From NCBI GenBank assembly GCA_016794925.1, contig JAEUIW010000025.1, forward strand, positions 1-35,501: a stretch of DNA of 35,501 nucleotides, written 5' to 3'. Source of the stretch: Phycisphaerae bacterium (lineage in GTDB: Bacteria; Planctomycetota; Phycisphaerae; Phycisphaerales; UBA1924). The stretch's first letter is position 1. Each line of letters starts with the position of its first letter. Below the pieces are notes generated by a model. That model was not told the origin of the DNA, searched no databases, and was given only the letters and a program-made list of their open reading frames with translations. The position numbers were made by a program, and so were the translations under genes. Below are positions 1 through 8,006 of this stretch, piece after piece.

Positions 1-40
1 AGCCGCCCTCAAGGTCGCCGCCTACGCCATCAAGGTGTAG
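1..40 (+). CDS. C-terminal end of an unknown gene (partial)
   Basis: An open frame enters from the left edge and stops at TAG 38-40. The visible C-terminus reads AALKVAAYAIKV. Only twelve codons are visible, so the product cannot be named. The hydrophobic and basic composition is compatible with a real C-terminus. It points toward the 3' end of the truncated specificity gene on the other strand, so the boundary between two DNA segments probably lies just to its right. Confidence 0.4.
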   Translation, partial: AALKVAAYAIKV

Positions 41-296
41 CGACCAGGCACGCGATCAAGAGGTTCTGGACTGAGCAGCTGAGGAACACTCCTGTGGAGT
101 TGTTCACGCCGTAGACCGGCCACTTGTGATCGGGCTTGGCCGCGGGGTTCACCGTGACCGTCGCTTCCTCGGCGAAGTGAGCCAGAGGCCGGAAATGGGG
201 GTGGGCCAAGCGGAACTGCGTGGCCCGGGCCGCCTTGATGTCCCAGCGATTGGCGTCTCGCCACCGCACCGCGTAAGCCTGGGGCGCAACGGTCAC
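30..296 (-). pseudogene. Truncated specificity (S) subunit of a restriction-modification system
   Basis: The GTG start at 294-296 overlaps the stop of the methyltransferase gene (GTGA), the usual M-S coupling. Residues 1-75 look like the start of a target-recognition domain. The stretch KWPVYGVNNSTGVFLS closely resembles the conserved WPVYG-NN-GVF-S segment of HsdS-type proteins, which in the family is followed by a His-Tyr-Gln-Lys-Gly-like motif. Here the sequence instead turns into unrelated residues (CSVQNLLIACLVATP) and stops. Full S subunits have about 350-450 residues and this has 88. The gene was therefore cut by a rearrangement or element junction at roughly bases 40-90 and is most likely inactive. 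A rearranged S gene continuing elsewhere cannot be excluded. Confidence 0.65.
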
Positions 297-2688
297 CGGG
301 CCACCTCCCGCTTTGAGATCGCGGCGATAAAGGCGTCCGGGTTGCGACGGAACAGGCGGTACTGCATGAGCGCCGAGGTCTGCTCCTGCATCCCCTCGGG
401 TAGGCCGAGAACGGGTTCGAGATGCAACTCGCAGGTATCCGGCTCGCCGGTCGCGGAGATGCCGATGTGCTTCGCGTCATACAGGAACACGGGATAGTCG
501 AAACGCTCGCGGAGCAGAGCCCGCGACTCGAGGCGCTTCTGCTCGGTCATGCGGGCCAGGTACTGCTTGAGTTGTGATTGGGCAGCCTTGCGCCGGTCCG
601 CGTCTTTGGCCTGCTTGGCGGCGTCGATCTCGGCTTCGAGACGCGCCGTTTCGGCCGCGATCGCCGGCGCGTGCTTCGCCTCGACCTCCTTGATCGCGGC
701 GTCGCGCACCATTGCGAACTTCGTCGCCTCGGCCTCGGTGTACCTCTGCACGAAGAGCAGCGACGCTTTCACCGTCGCACCGGCGGCGAAGAAGGCCTCC
801 TGCGGCAGGCTCACGACGGCCAGGATGCGGGCGCGGTCCTCACAGAACTCCCGAACGTATTGGAGCGAGGGGTTGTTGAAGATGCCCCCCGGCAGCACGA
901 TGCCGAGACGTCCACCCGGCTTGAGCAGGGACAGGCATCGCTCGATAAAGAGAATCTCCGTCTTGATCTTTCCCGGCTTATGCCGTGCACGCTCGGCTTC
1001 GTCGTCCTGGCCCTTGTGGGGAAGATCGAAGAGCGAGCCGATGGGAGCCTTGGCCTCAAGAGCCTTCAGTACGCGTTCCTGTGCGTCGGTGTACGCCTTG
1101 CCATAAGCCCGCGAATAGCGCCGGCGCTGCTCGTCTGTGGTGCGCACATCGCCTTCGGTGATGCGGTCGGTCGGTTCGACATTGGCCCCGAAGGGCGGGT
1201 TGGTCAGGATGATGTCGAACCTGCCCTCAAAGATGCCGTTGACGTTGATGAAACCGTTGTGGTGGTGCACGCCGCCGTGGCCGTCGCCGTGCATGATCAT
1301 GTTCATCTTGCTGGTGCGGGCCATGCGGTCGTTGGCGTCGCACCCGTAGATGCAGCGGTTGGCGAGTTTCCAGAGCCGGGAATCCTCGGAGTGCTGGTCG
1401 ATGGCGGCGCGGCGCTGCTCGTCTTTCTCGCGCAGCCGTTCGGCACGCTTGAGCTCCGAGAGTTTTTTCCCCTCGAGCGAGGCAACGAAATCGGCGTACT
1501 CGCGGTCCACGTCCCGGAGGACCTTCTCCCGAACGATTTCGAAGAAGCGGATGAGGAAGCCGCCCGAGCCGCTGGCGGGGTCGCAGATGATTTCACCCTC
1601 CTGCGGGTCCACCATGCGGATCATGAACTCGACGATAGAGCGCGGCGTGAAGAACTGGCCGATTTCGCCGCGGAAGGTGCGCCCAAGGAACCGCTCGAAG
1701 GCGATGCCCTTCACGTCCTCGCTGGTGTCGGAGAGGTTGTACCGCTCGAGGAGCCGGACGATCTCGCGGACGGTGCGAACTTCAGGTTGATCTTCTCGTC
1801 GCCGTCGAAGATGTTGTCGTCGGCGTACTCGCGCTTGGTTTCTTCGAAGAGGTTCTCGACGGGATTCGAGAACCGGCGGCGGTCCTCGTCGAGGCTGTCG
1901 GCCGTGAACAGGTTGCTGCGAACGCGACCGGCGCGGAGCCGGCGCTCGATGGTGACCTTCATGAACAAGACCTTGGCGATCTCGTCGAAGGCCGCGGCGG
2001 GATCGAGATGCTCGCGGTTGCGGATGACGTTGTGGCACGAGTGCAGCAGGTCGGCGAACTCGTCTTCCTTGAAGGTCTTGAGCCGATTGAGTAGCTTCTC
2101 GATCTCGGCATCGGAGGCATCCGCGTGTGGGATGTTCTCGATCTCTTCGAGGTAGCCCGGGCGCTTGTCGGTGCGGACCCGCCAGTACTTGGTCTCGCGG
2201 CTGTTGTGGGTGACGAAAAAAGCCGCGCCTTCGCGCCGTGCGTAGTTTTCGCCCTGCGCATAGTCCTCCTGGCGGATGGTCACGTTGTCGGACTTGCACT
2301 CGATGACGATGAACGCGGGCTTGTCATCGGCGCGGTCCTGGATGGTGCGCCAGATCAGGAAGTCGGCGCGTGCGCCGGCGGACCCGCGGCCGACGACAGA
2401 TTCTTCCTCGGCGATCTGCTCAAGCCGAAACCCGTACTCGTTGACCAGAATCGGCAGGTATGTCTGCCGGATGGTCTCCTCCGGTGTTTCCACGAGCCAC
2501 TTGCCGCGGACATGGGACCAAATCAGACCCTTGGCCTCGTCGCGCTTGACGGCCAACAGCACGGGGGCTGCGGGGGCCGGTGCGGTTCTCGCAGGAGGGA
2601 CCGGCGACGATTTTGTCGAGGCGGCACGCCGCCCATTCGGTGCCGGATGCTGCTGTTTCGTCTGCGTTTTCGCCGAGTTCTTTGCCAT
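293..2688 (-). pseudogene. Fused nuclease-N6-adenine methyltransferase (RM subunit), frameshifted
   Basis: Modifies and probably cleaves DNA together with the S subunit. The first frame (2688 to about 1777) opens with a low-complexity Ala/Pro/Lys tail. An HsdR-N-like PD-(D/E)xK nuclease domain follows: D109 in RADFLIW, then E130-C-K132 in IVIECKSD. Helical HsdM-like sequence starts near residue 190. At F304 the frame is lost. The homology continues in another frame from VREIVRLLERYNLS, through methyltransferase motif I (DPASGSGGF, about 1549-1575) and motif IV (NPPF, about 1192-1203), to TGA 293-295. Restoring one base near 1774-1776 gives a single protein of about 798 residues. Nuclease plus methyltransferase in one chain with a separate S subunit is the BcgI-like (type IIB) arrangement. 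The frameshift may be real decay or an assembly error. The truncated S gene favours decay. Confidence 0.75.
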
Positions 2689-2973
2689 GCACGCTCCACG
2701 ATGCCGGTCCGGTTGCCGCTGGCTGCCCGGGCGCGACGAGCGGCGCGGACGTGGTCATGAAGTGCGGCGCAAGCGCTGGCGGGCTCCGGAGGAGACCATC
2801 GTATCGGGTTTGGGTGCTGAAAGGGATCGGACGAAGATCGCCAAGCCCGGCAGGCGGTACACCCCGCCAATGACGGGAGCGCAGAAACCTCGACAAGGCC
2901 CCCCCGTACCTCAGGTTTCGTCAGTCCTCGGAAGGAGTTGCCGCGGGCGGCATCGAGGAATGGGCGCGAGTGG

Positions 2974-3522
2974 TCACGACAAGTGCTTCGAGAGTCCAAC
3001 TGACTCGAAGTGACGGCGCAGCGCGGCAGCGGCCGCAACGCCGAGCGTGGGGCGACGGCGGCCATCCGTGGCCGCCTCGAGAAAGTCGTTGCAGACCGTG
3101 GCGAGGTCCTCGGGCAGGCCGTCGATCGCAGTGCGAACGTCCAGTTCGAGGTCACGCCGAGCGATCGGGGACACCGTCGTGAGCGATGCGTGCGGCCTTC
3201 GCCCGGCCGCCATCGCGTCATCCAGGGGCATGGTCGCCGTCCGGCCACCGCGCTTGGCGGCGTGTTGGGCTCGGAGGATCGATACTCCGGCCCGGGTCAT
3301 GGCGACGGCAAGGAACGCCATCGGGCGGCCGCGCGAGGGCTTGAACCGGGGCCATCGGTCAAGCGCGGCCAAGATCAGGTCCGACCGGAGGTCCGCGTGC
3401 CCGTCTCCCTTCCGGCAAGGTCCTGCGAGCCGGTTGGCCAGACCGTGGGCGACTGCGCCGAGTCGATCGATGTCGATCGCGTCGAATGAGACGCGGATCG
3501 GCGAGGGAGCGAGTTTAACCAC
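2974..3522 (-). CDS. Sigma-factor-like DNA-binding protein
   Basis: A protein of 182 residues if started at GTG 3522, which has a GGAGG Shine-Dalgarno about 6 bases upstream. Upstream in-frame starts exist but lack this site. Around residues 50-100 the pattern LILAALDRWPRFKPSRG, then MAFLAVAMTRAG, LLRA-like ILRAQHAAKR and MPLDD, follows the region 2 to linker layout of sigma-70-like proteins (helix, F-P-RG, helix, R-KR, SLD-like). The second half (DLELDVRTAIDGLPEDLATVCNDFL) resembles region 4 without a clear recognition helix. It may be a diverged sigma factor or a sigma-like regulator of an integrated element. The call rests on pattern only and the specific role is unknown. It lies 87 bases downstream of the HTH gene on the same strand. 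Confidence 0.5.
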   Translation of the reverse strand: MVKLAPSPIRVSFDAIDIDRLGAVAHGLANRLAGPCRKGDGHADLRSDLILAALDRWPRFKPSRGRPMAFLAVAMTRAGVSILRAQHAAKRGGRTATMPLDDAMAAGRRPHASLTTVSPIARRDLELDVRTAIDGLPEDLATVCNDFLEAATDGRRRPTLGVAAAAALRRHFESVGLSKHLS

Positions 3523-3609
3523 GGGCCACCTCCTCAACGACGAGGCGTGCGGGCAGACCGTGTCGAGAGTCGAAGACGACGTGCGACGAGGTGTCGGCAT
3601 TCGTGGTGT

Positions 3610-3864
3610 TCAAGCCGCACCGCCGTGCCCGAGCGGCGCGCGGCGGCGATCGATCCCGGCGAGCTCGGCGCGGACCTGCTCGATGGCCCGGCGGTCAAAC
3701 AGTCGGACGCGACTGGCCAAGGCGGCGGGCTTGATCCACGGGCGCGTAGCCAAGACGCGCACGACGCGGTGCATGGGTTCGCCGAGTTCGCTGGCGATCA
3801 CGCCGGCGGTGATCAGCACAGGCGGGGGCGCAACCTGATGGTCGAGTGGGCGCGCGATTCTCAT
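3610..3864 (-). CDS. Small helix-turn-helix (MerR/excisionase-like) protein
   Basis: An 84-residue protein with ATG at 3862-3864 and a GGAG site about 8 bases upstream. Residues 17-50 (LITAGVIASELGEPMHRVVRVLA) form a helix-turn-helix with the ITAG-IA-LG opening typical of MerR-like and excisionase-like winged helices. The wing and third helix (SRVRLFDRRAIEQVRAEL) match the YR-LFD--AV--I--EL pattern of the family. Proteins of this kind usually act as DNA-binding accessory factors on integrated elements or as small regulators. No effector domain is present, so metal sensing is unlikely. It sits between the large uncharacterised gene and the sigma-like gene on the same strand. Confidence 0.6.
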   Translation of the reverse strand: MRIARPLDHQVAPPPVLITAGVIASELGEPMHRVVRVLATRPWIKPAALASRVRLFDRRAIEQVRAELAGIDRRRAPLGHGGAA

Positions 3865-3880
3865 TGCGGCGGCTCCGTTC

Positions 3881-3897
3881 CCGGGCGATGGGCCCGG
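3881..3897 (-). terminator. Possible intergenic hairpin between the 382-residue gene and the HTH gene
   Basis: A perfect 6-bp stem, CCGGGC/GCCCGG with a 5-base loop, lies in the 140-bp gap downstream of the large uncharacterised gene. No T-run follows on the minus strand, so it may only attenuate or stabilise RNA ends. Short GC stems are frequent at this base composition. Confidence 0.25.
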
Positions 3898-4004
3898 TTA
3901 CCAGTCCGCAAGTGGTCGCGTGACTACCTCGTATGTCTCGTGATTTGCAGGCGCGAGGCTGGTCGCAACCGGGCGCGACCGCTGGCCGCAGAGGCTGGCA
4001 ACCC

Positions 4005-5153
4005 CTACCGCTCCGGGCGCTTCTTGGCCGATCTCCGCTGGCGTTCCTCCCGCGTGCGTTCGGACTGCTGCTCCGCAATCAGATGCGCGATGGTTTCATC
4101 GCGGTCTGCCGGTGCTTCGTCATCGCCTGCGTGGTAGGCGTCCACACGCTGGTGAGTCTCGCCCACGTCGATGCGATCATCCAGCGCCTCCTGTGCCGAC
4201 TTGGCATCGGCCCGGGTGTTGCCGAGGTTGTCGGACGACCCGACCTCCTTTGCCTTGGTCGCACCCGCCGATTCCGCGCGGCGGGCCTTCAGGTACGTGG
4301 AGTGCTTGAGCACTTTCGTCATCGTGGCCGGCGAACACCCCACGATGTTGGCGAGCTCATTTCGCCCCGGGAAGAAGCCGCCGTGCTCCTTCACGTGCTC
4401 TTCGGCGTGCCGCATCGCCTCCTGCCACGGCATCGAGCCCGCCTGCGGCGCCTTGGAGGCTGACGAGCGCCCGTGGACACGAGCCCCGCCGCCGACAACC
4501 GCTTCTACCAACGGCAGCATCGCCTCCCGGAACGCCGCTGCGATGTCCGCGGCGTTGGTCAAGTTCACATGGGTCGTCGGGAGCGGCGACGGCGGCGTTG
4601 CCTTCTCCTCGGCGACGCTGCGGAAAGAAACGAGTTGTCCGGCCCCACGAACCGGGGGGCGATCTTCCAGTGCGCCGGCCTTCATCACGAAATCGATCAC
4701 GCGTTCCCGACTGGCAATGACCGAGGCGTGCTCGCGGGACAGTTTCGAGTCCAGCGGGACGCTGAGGTCCGCTCTCGCGAGCAGCCCGTTCTCGGTGAGC
4801 CGCCACTCATCGCCGCCGACTTTCGTGACCATGAACGGCCGGCTGGCCGCCCCGGTGCGCCGACGCCAGTCCTCAATGGCCCCTGACCACCGGCTCCAGG
4901 ACTCGGCGAGCACAGGCTCGATCGCCATGAGAAGGCCCGCTTCGCCCGTCACGGCGATGGTGGCCTCGAAGGCCTCGTTCTGACCCGCCATGTCCAGTCG
5001 CAGGGTGTTGCGCCGTTCCACAAGTCCTGCTGCCACAAGGCGCAGGAGCGTTTGCTGCTCGGTGACCGAGAGCTGATCGGTATCCACGCGCTGCCACTTC
5101 TCCGGGATGCGACGGAGGAGGGCTTCGATCGCTTTGGCCAGTTCCTGGTTCAT
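4005..5153 (-). CDS. Uncharacterised accessory protein with two possible helix-turn-helix regions
   Basis: A protein of 382 residues from ATG 5151-5153. A longer reading starts at 5219, but the MNQELAKAIEALLRR opening looks like a natural helical N-terminus. Residues 20-55 (TDQLSVTEQQTLLRLVAAGLVERR) look like a winged helix. Near residue 260, PGRNELANIVGCSPATMTKVLKHS reads as a second helix-turn-helix, with an N-terminal helix that fits replication or partition-type DNA-binding proteins. The last 70 residues are highly charged and probably disordered (ending SERTREERQRRSAKKRPER). I do not recognise the family. The context of HTH, sigma-like and R-M genes suggests a mobile-element regulatory or maintenance role, which is inference. 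Confidence 0.55.
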   Translation of the reverse strand: MNQELAKAIEALLRRIPEKWQRVDTDQLSVTEQQTLLRLVAAGLVERRNTLRLDMAGQNEAFEATIAVTGEAGLLMAIEPVLAESWSRWSGAIEDWRRRTGAASRPFMVTKVGGDEWRLTENGLLARADLSVPLDSKLSREHASVIASRERVIDFVMKAGALEDRPPVRGAGQLVSFRSVAEEKATPPSPLPTTHVNLTNAADIAAAFREAMLPLVEAVVGGGARVHGRSSASKAPQAGSMPWQEAMRHAEEHVKEHGGFFPGRNELANIVGCSPATMTKVLKHSTYLKARRAESAGATKAKEVGSSDNLGNTRADAKSAQEALDDRIDVGETHQRVDAYHAGDDEAPADRDETIAHLIAEQQSERTREERQRRSAKKRPER

Positions 5154-5321
5154 TCGGACCTGATGGTAAACCGCTGCATGCCGAAGTGCCCGCCGTGCCG
5201 CACTGACGTCCCGGGTCATTCCGGGCCGTTTGCGTATTCAGAAGGAGCAGGTCGGCGAGCCCTGCACCTGCAGCCGGTCGCCAGCCCGTTCAACCCGCAA
5301 AGAGCACGAGGAGCTCCCCCC

Positions 5322-5651
5322 ATGTCCACCGCCCAAGCCGTCCAGGCGCGGCCATCGCCCGCCGAGAGAATCACACAGTTCATCGAGCGTAACGGCGGCG
5401 AGCACCCACGCTGGTTCATCGGCGTTACCTGCAACCCGCGAGAGCGCCTCCTCTGCGAGCACTGCATCAACTCCACCCGCGACCCGTTCTTGATCGTCGG
5501 CTGCGACACGGCCGACGAAGCCCGACGGGCCGAGTACTCGCTGCGCAAGAAGCACGGAGGCTGGGGTAAGCGGTTCGACGGCCTCGACCCCGCGGCCATC
5601 TTCATCTACACATTCCGGATGAGCTCGACCACCATCCCCAACCAGCGCTGA
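5322..5651 (+). CDS. Small GIY-YIG-like domain protein
   Basis: A 109-residue protein from ATG 5322 with a GAGGAG ribosome-binding site about 8 bases upstream. In-frame upstream ATGs lie inside the divergent gene and are not used here. The core WFIGVTCNPRERLLCEH (31-47) follows the Y-IG-T-NP--R---H signature of GIY-YIG nucleases, with R40 as the conserved Arg. After a short strand comes DEARRAEYSLRKKHGGWGK, containing the expected Glu (E71). The first tyrosine pair is poorly conserved (WFIG), so catalytic activity is uncertain. Such stand-alone domains are common on plasmids and integrated elements. It is transcribed away from the large minus-strand gene and ends just before a strong hairpin. 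Confidence 0.55.
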   Translation: MSTAQAVQARPSPAERITQFIERNGGEHPRWFIGVTCNPRERLLCEHCINSTRDPFLIVGCDTADEARRAEYSLRKKHGGWGKRFDGLDPAAIFIYTFRMSSTTIPNQR

Positions 5652-5668
5652 GCAGGACCTCGTAGCTC

Positions 5669-5705
5669 GCCCGGCGGGCCGCGGTCGCGCGGTTCGCCGG
5701 GCTTT
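5669..5705 (+). terminator. Strong bidirectional terminator-like hairpin
   Basis: GCCCGGCG (5669-5676) pairs perfectly with CGCCGGGC (5695-5702). Inside it, GG/TT can form two G-U pairs in the plus-strand RNA, and CCGCG (5679-5683) pairs with CGCGG (5688-5692) around a GTCG tetraloop. The stem is thus about 15 bp, followed by TTT. It lies between the convergent GIY-YIG-like gene and the lipoprotein gene, exactly where a shared terminator would sit. Confidence 0.7.
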
Positions 5706-5755
5706 CATGAGTTCTGTGAACCGCTGGCAGCGCCTTCCAACCTATGCGCGAGCAC

Positions 5756-6529
5756 CTACCGCTTCGAGTCCTCGGACCGATTCGCCGATGCCGAACTCGT
5801 TGGGAACAGCAGGACCGCGCCGGTTGCCAGTTCGAACTCCTCCACGTGCCCAGCGAAGCGACCGTCGTCGGTCACAAAGTGCGCATGAACATCGCTCGTG
5901 CCGGGCGTGAACACGCCCCGGTGCTCGGTGGAATAGAACCCCACCATCCGCACCGTCCGCGCGGCCACCGAAGAATGCACTTTGGCCTTCTCGTGGTCTT
6001 CGAATGTCGGCAGGGTGTGCGCGGGTGGGCTCAAGACATGGTAATGGAGGCTTTCTACCTTCCCATCGACACGGAACGCCAGCGGCACGCGGGCATCGAG
6101 GCCCGCCGCCCGCGCAGCGTCGGGCAGGTAGGCGGCCAGGTCTTCCAGCGTCCGCACGGACCCGGGCAACGGCACAGGCTTCCAGTTGGCTGAATACGTC
6201 CACACGAAGAACGCCGCGCCGTGATCGAGGCTTGAAGCTGTGCGGAAGGCGCCCCGCTCGATCGTCGAAATCGTCGGCTGACCATCCAGCACCGTGATCT
6301 CGCCGGTGAGTCCCTCCAGCGGACCGACCGCATAGAGATGTGGCCTCCGGGCCAGGTCTGACAGCCGCACCTTCGCGCCCACATCACCATCATGCACCGC
6401 CTTGTGCTGCTCGCCGGCCCAAGCGACTGCGCCCTCGGCGATGGCGCTTGGTTCGTGCGTCGCCGAGCTGCATCCTCCGAGCAGGACCATACTGGTAAGG
6501 AGAAACAACGCGGTCGGTTGGGTGTTCAT
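5756..6529 (-). CDS. Acetolactate-decarboxylase-like lipoprotein
   Basis: A 257-residue protein with a signal peptide and lipobox LLGGC (C20), so it is predicted to be a membrane-anchored periplasmic protein. Residues 64-120 contain HLYAVGPLEGLTGEITVLDG and later DHGAAFFVWTYSANW, the layout of the BudA/AlsD fold including the conserved Gly-Glu (E77). Near the end, H215-A-H217 followed after ten residues by H228 reproduces the H-x-H-x10-H zinc site of alpha-acetolactate decarboxylase. The cytoplasmic enzyme converts acetolactate to acetoin. An exported version is unexpected, and its substrate is unknown. It lies 9 bases downstream of the methyltransferase gene on the same strand, probably co-transcribed, and ends at the hairpin 5669-5705. 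Confidence 0.75.
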   Translation of the reverse strand: MNTQPTALFLLTSMVLLGGCSSATHEPSAIAEGAVAWAGEQHKAVHDGDVGAKVRLSDLARRPHLYAVGPLEGLTGEITVLDGQPTISTIERGAFRTASSLDHGAAFFVWTYSANWKPVPLPGSVRTLEDLAAYLPDAARAAGLDARVPLAFRVDGKVESLHYHVLSPPAHTLPTFEDHEKAKVHSSVAARTVRMVGFYSTEHRGVFTPGTSDVHAHFVTDDGRFAGHVEEFELATGAVLLFPTSSASANRSEDSKR

Positions 6530-6538
6530 GTGGGTGAC

Positions 6539-7204
6539 TCAGGTACTTGTGCCCGCGCGGTCGACGGAGCCTCGCCCCCCGACCCCGCCCGGCCCCTGTA
6601 TCCGCCGGAACACTGCGTAGGTGAACGCCTGTGAAGACCCCCACGGCGTGCGGTGAACTTCCGTGGTGGCGCTGACCGGCTCGAAGAAGGGCGCGAACTC
6701 CCGCGCCAGCGCTGCCGCGTCGTAGCGGCAAACATCCAGCCCACTGCACTTGGGCGGCCCTTCGAGGGCGAAGGTGGCCACAATCATCGACCCCCCGGGT
6801 ATGACGGCGGCCGCGGCCCGGGCCGCATAGGCGCTGCGGTCTTCGCGTTTGGTCAGAAAGTGGAAGACGGCCCGGTCGTGCCAGAGGTCGAACTCTCCCA
6901 GGTCACCCGCTTCAAGAACATCGGCGGTGATCCAACGCACGCGGTCGGCTTGCGCCCCGAGCCGCTCGCGTCCGCGCTGGATGGCGGCACCGGAGATGTC
7001 CAGAACCGTCACCTGCTCCACCCCCAGTCCTAAGAGTTGCCCGGCCAGGGCAGACTGGCCGCCACCCACGTCGATCACCCGCCGCGGCAACGGGCGCATC
7101 GCACCGATCTTCGCCAGAGACAGTGTCGGCTGGTCTTGGAACCAGCTCAATTCAGCGTCTTTCTTGGTCTGGTAGACGGTCTCCCAGTGTTCGCGGCGTT
7201 CCAT
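6539..7204 (-). CDS. Class I SAM-dependent methyltransferase
   Basis: A 221-residue protein if started at ATG 7202-7204 (MERREHWETVYQ). The frame stays open upstream to 7369, but that extension lacks family sequence. Motif I is VIDVGGGQS (43-51), D69 ends strand 2, ITADVLEAG follows, and HDRAVFHFLT forms the post-II region. The start HW--VY--K---ELSWFQ--P--SL is typical of a small-molecule methyltransferase subgroup distantly like TehB and thiopurine methyltransferases. The acceptor substrate cannot be read from sequence. The last 20 residues (GPGGVGGRGSVDRAG) are low-complexity. No clear Shine-Dalgarno is visible. It probably forms an operon with the lipoprotein gene, which begins 9 bases after its end. 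Confidence 0.75.
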   Translation of the reverse strand: MERREHWETVYQTKKDAELSWFQDQPTLSLAKIGAMRPLPRRVIDVGGGQSALAGQLLGLGVEQVTVLDISGAAIQRGRERLGAQADRVRWITADVLEAGDLGEFDLWHDRAVFHFLTKREDRSAYAARAAAAVIPGGSMIVATFALEGPPKCSGLDVCRYDAAALAREFAPFFEPVSATTEVHRTPWGSSQAFTYAVFRRIQGPGGVGGRGSVDRAGTST

Positions 7205-7325
7205 GCCATCTAGTGTAAGGTTGCCGGAGCTCGGCGCTTCGACCATCCGCGCAGTCTCAGGCAATCCCATTGCCTGCGAGCGTGTAGGCCATGCATGGCC
7301 GGGGCGATCCCGCCAACGGATTGCC

Positions 7326-7358
7326 GGCGGGCGGGCTGGTGAACTCGCCCGTCCCGCC
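7326..7358 (+). promoter_or_regulatory. GC-rich hairpin upstream of the first metal operon
   Basis: GGCGGG-CGGGC (7326-7336) pairs with GCCCG-T-CCCGCC (7347-7358) across a 10-base loop, with one bulged T. It lies in the 248-bp gap between the divergent methyltransferase gene and the first small exported protein gene. It could be a leader structure or a terminator for antisense transcription. No function can be assigned. Confidence 0.3.
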
Positions 7359-7388
7359 CCGCGTACCATTCATCACGGCAGGCCCAAG

Positions 7389-7416
7389 TTCAGCCGATAA
7401 TCCTCTGGAGGCTGAA
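7389..7416 (+). promoter_or_regulatory. Dyad with embedded -10-like GATAAT, candidate operator/promoter
   Basis: TTCAGCC (7389-7395) and GGCTGAA (7410-7416) are perfect inverted repeats separated by 14 bases. The sequence GATAAT, one mismatch from the -10 consensus, starts directly after the first arm (7396-7401). The element lies 37-64 bases before the ATG of the first small exported protein. A repressor or activator bound here would control the cus-type cluster. No good -35 box was found. Confidence 0.35.
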
Positions 7417-7452
7417 ACCACAGCCCGCCATAGGCATCCGAACTCGCGCATC

Positions 7453-7869
7453 ATGTCCATCCTCATCCGGGCCATCTTGATCGTGTCGTTGCTCATGCAG
7501 TCCCTGCCGGGACTGGTGATGCAGCGCTGCGTGGCGATGCCCGAAGCGTCGTCGCTTACGGCGATGGGGATGCCAGCGAACGCAAAGTGCGGGTGCTGCG
7601 GCGAGAGCGACGTTGGAAGCCGGGTCGAGTGCCCGCTTGCCGATTCCGGATACGTCGGGTGCAACTGCCAGAGCCCACAACCCGAAGACCCCAAGGCTCC
7701 GCCATCGGACCATCAGAAGTCCCAGCAGATCGAGCAGCTATTTGCAGCGGCAGCTCCGGCAGTCACCATCCTGCTCCCTCAGCCACTGCCGCGGCACGTG
7801 CGCTGGACGGCCTTCGAGCCGCCCAATCGCTGCGGTTCCAACTCCATTCAATCGCTCCTGTGCGTGTAG
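7453..7869 (+). CDS. Small exported Cys-rich protein heading RND operon 1
   Basis: A 138-residue protein from ATG 7453. Residues 1-22 (MSILIRAILIVSLLMQSLPG) form a signal peptide. The mature part has a Cys cluster: CGCCGES, then ECPLADSGYVGCNC, with Met and His nearby, suggesting metal binding in the periplasm. It ends with a hydrophobic strand (AVTILLPQ) and a tail containing F-PP and IQSLLCV. The same layout (signal peptide, Cys/His-rich centre, hydrophobic strand, PP motif, hydrophobic end) recurs in the small genes at 26756-27223 and 34213-34653, each also directly before a TolC-type gene of an RND operon. I know no named family for it. A periplasmic metal chaperone or sensor is inferred from position only. 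Confidence 0.65.
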   Translation: MSILIRAILIVSLLMQSLPGLVMQRCVAMPEASSLTAMGMPANAKCGCCGESDVGSRVECPLADSGYVGCNCQSPQPEDPKAPPSDHQKSQQIEQLFAAAAPAVTILLPQPLPRHVRWTAFEPPNRCGSNSIQSLLCV

Positions 7870-8006
7870 GTGATGTAGACGCAGCCTCCCTGAGCGCCAC
7901 TGCGCGCTGAGGGAATCGGCGGCGCCCCATTCCGGCTGTCGCTGCGCATTCGTTGCGCTCCGCAGCCTCCCAAGCCAACACACCCCGCACTTCGGAGCAA
8001 TCCGCC

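Noticed and set aside
578..2155. Long plus-strand open frame of 525 codons opposite the methyltransferase
   Set aside because: It is the antisense shadow of the RM gene. GC-rich DNA keeps such frames open, and its composition is unlike a real protein while the minus strand has clear motifs.
3047..3838. Plus-strand open frame of 263 codons opposite the sigma-like and HTH genes
   Set aside because: It is antisense to two genes that have ribosome-binding sites and domain patterns; it is Ser/Arg-rich without motifs.
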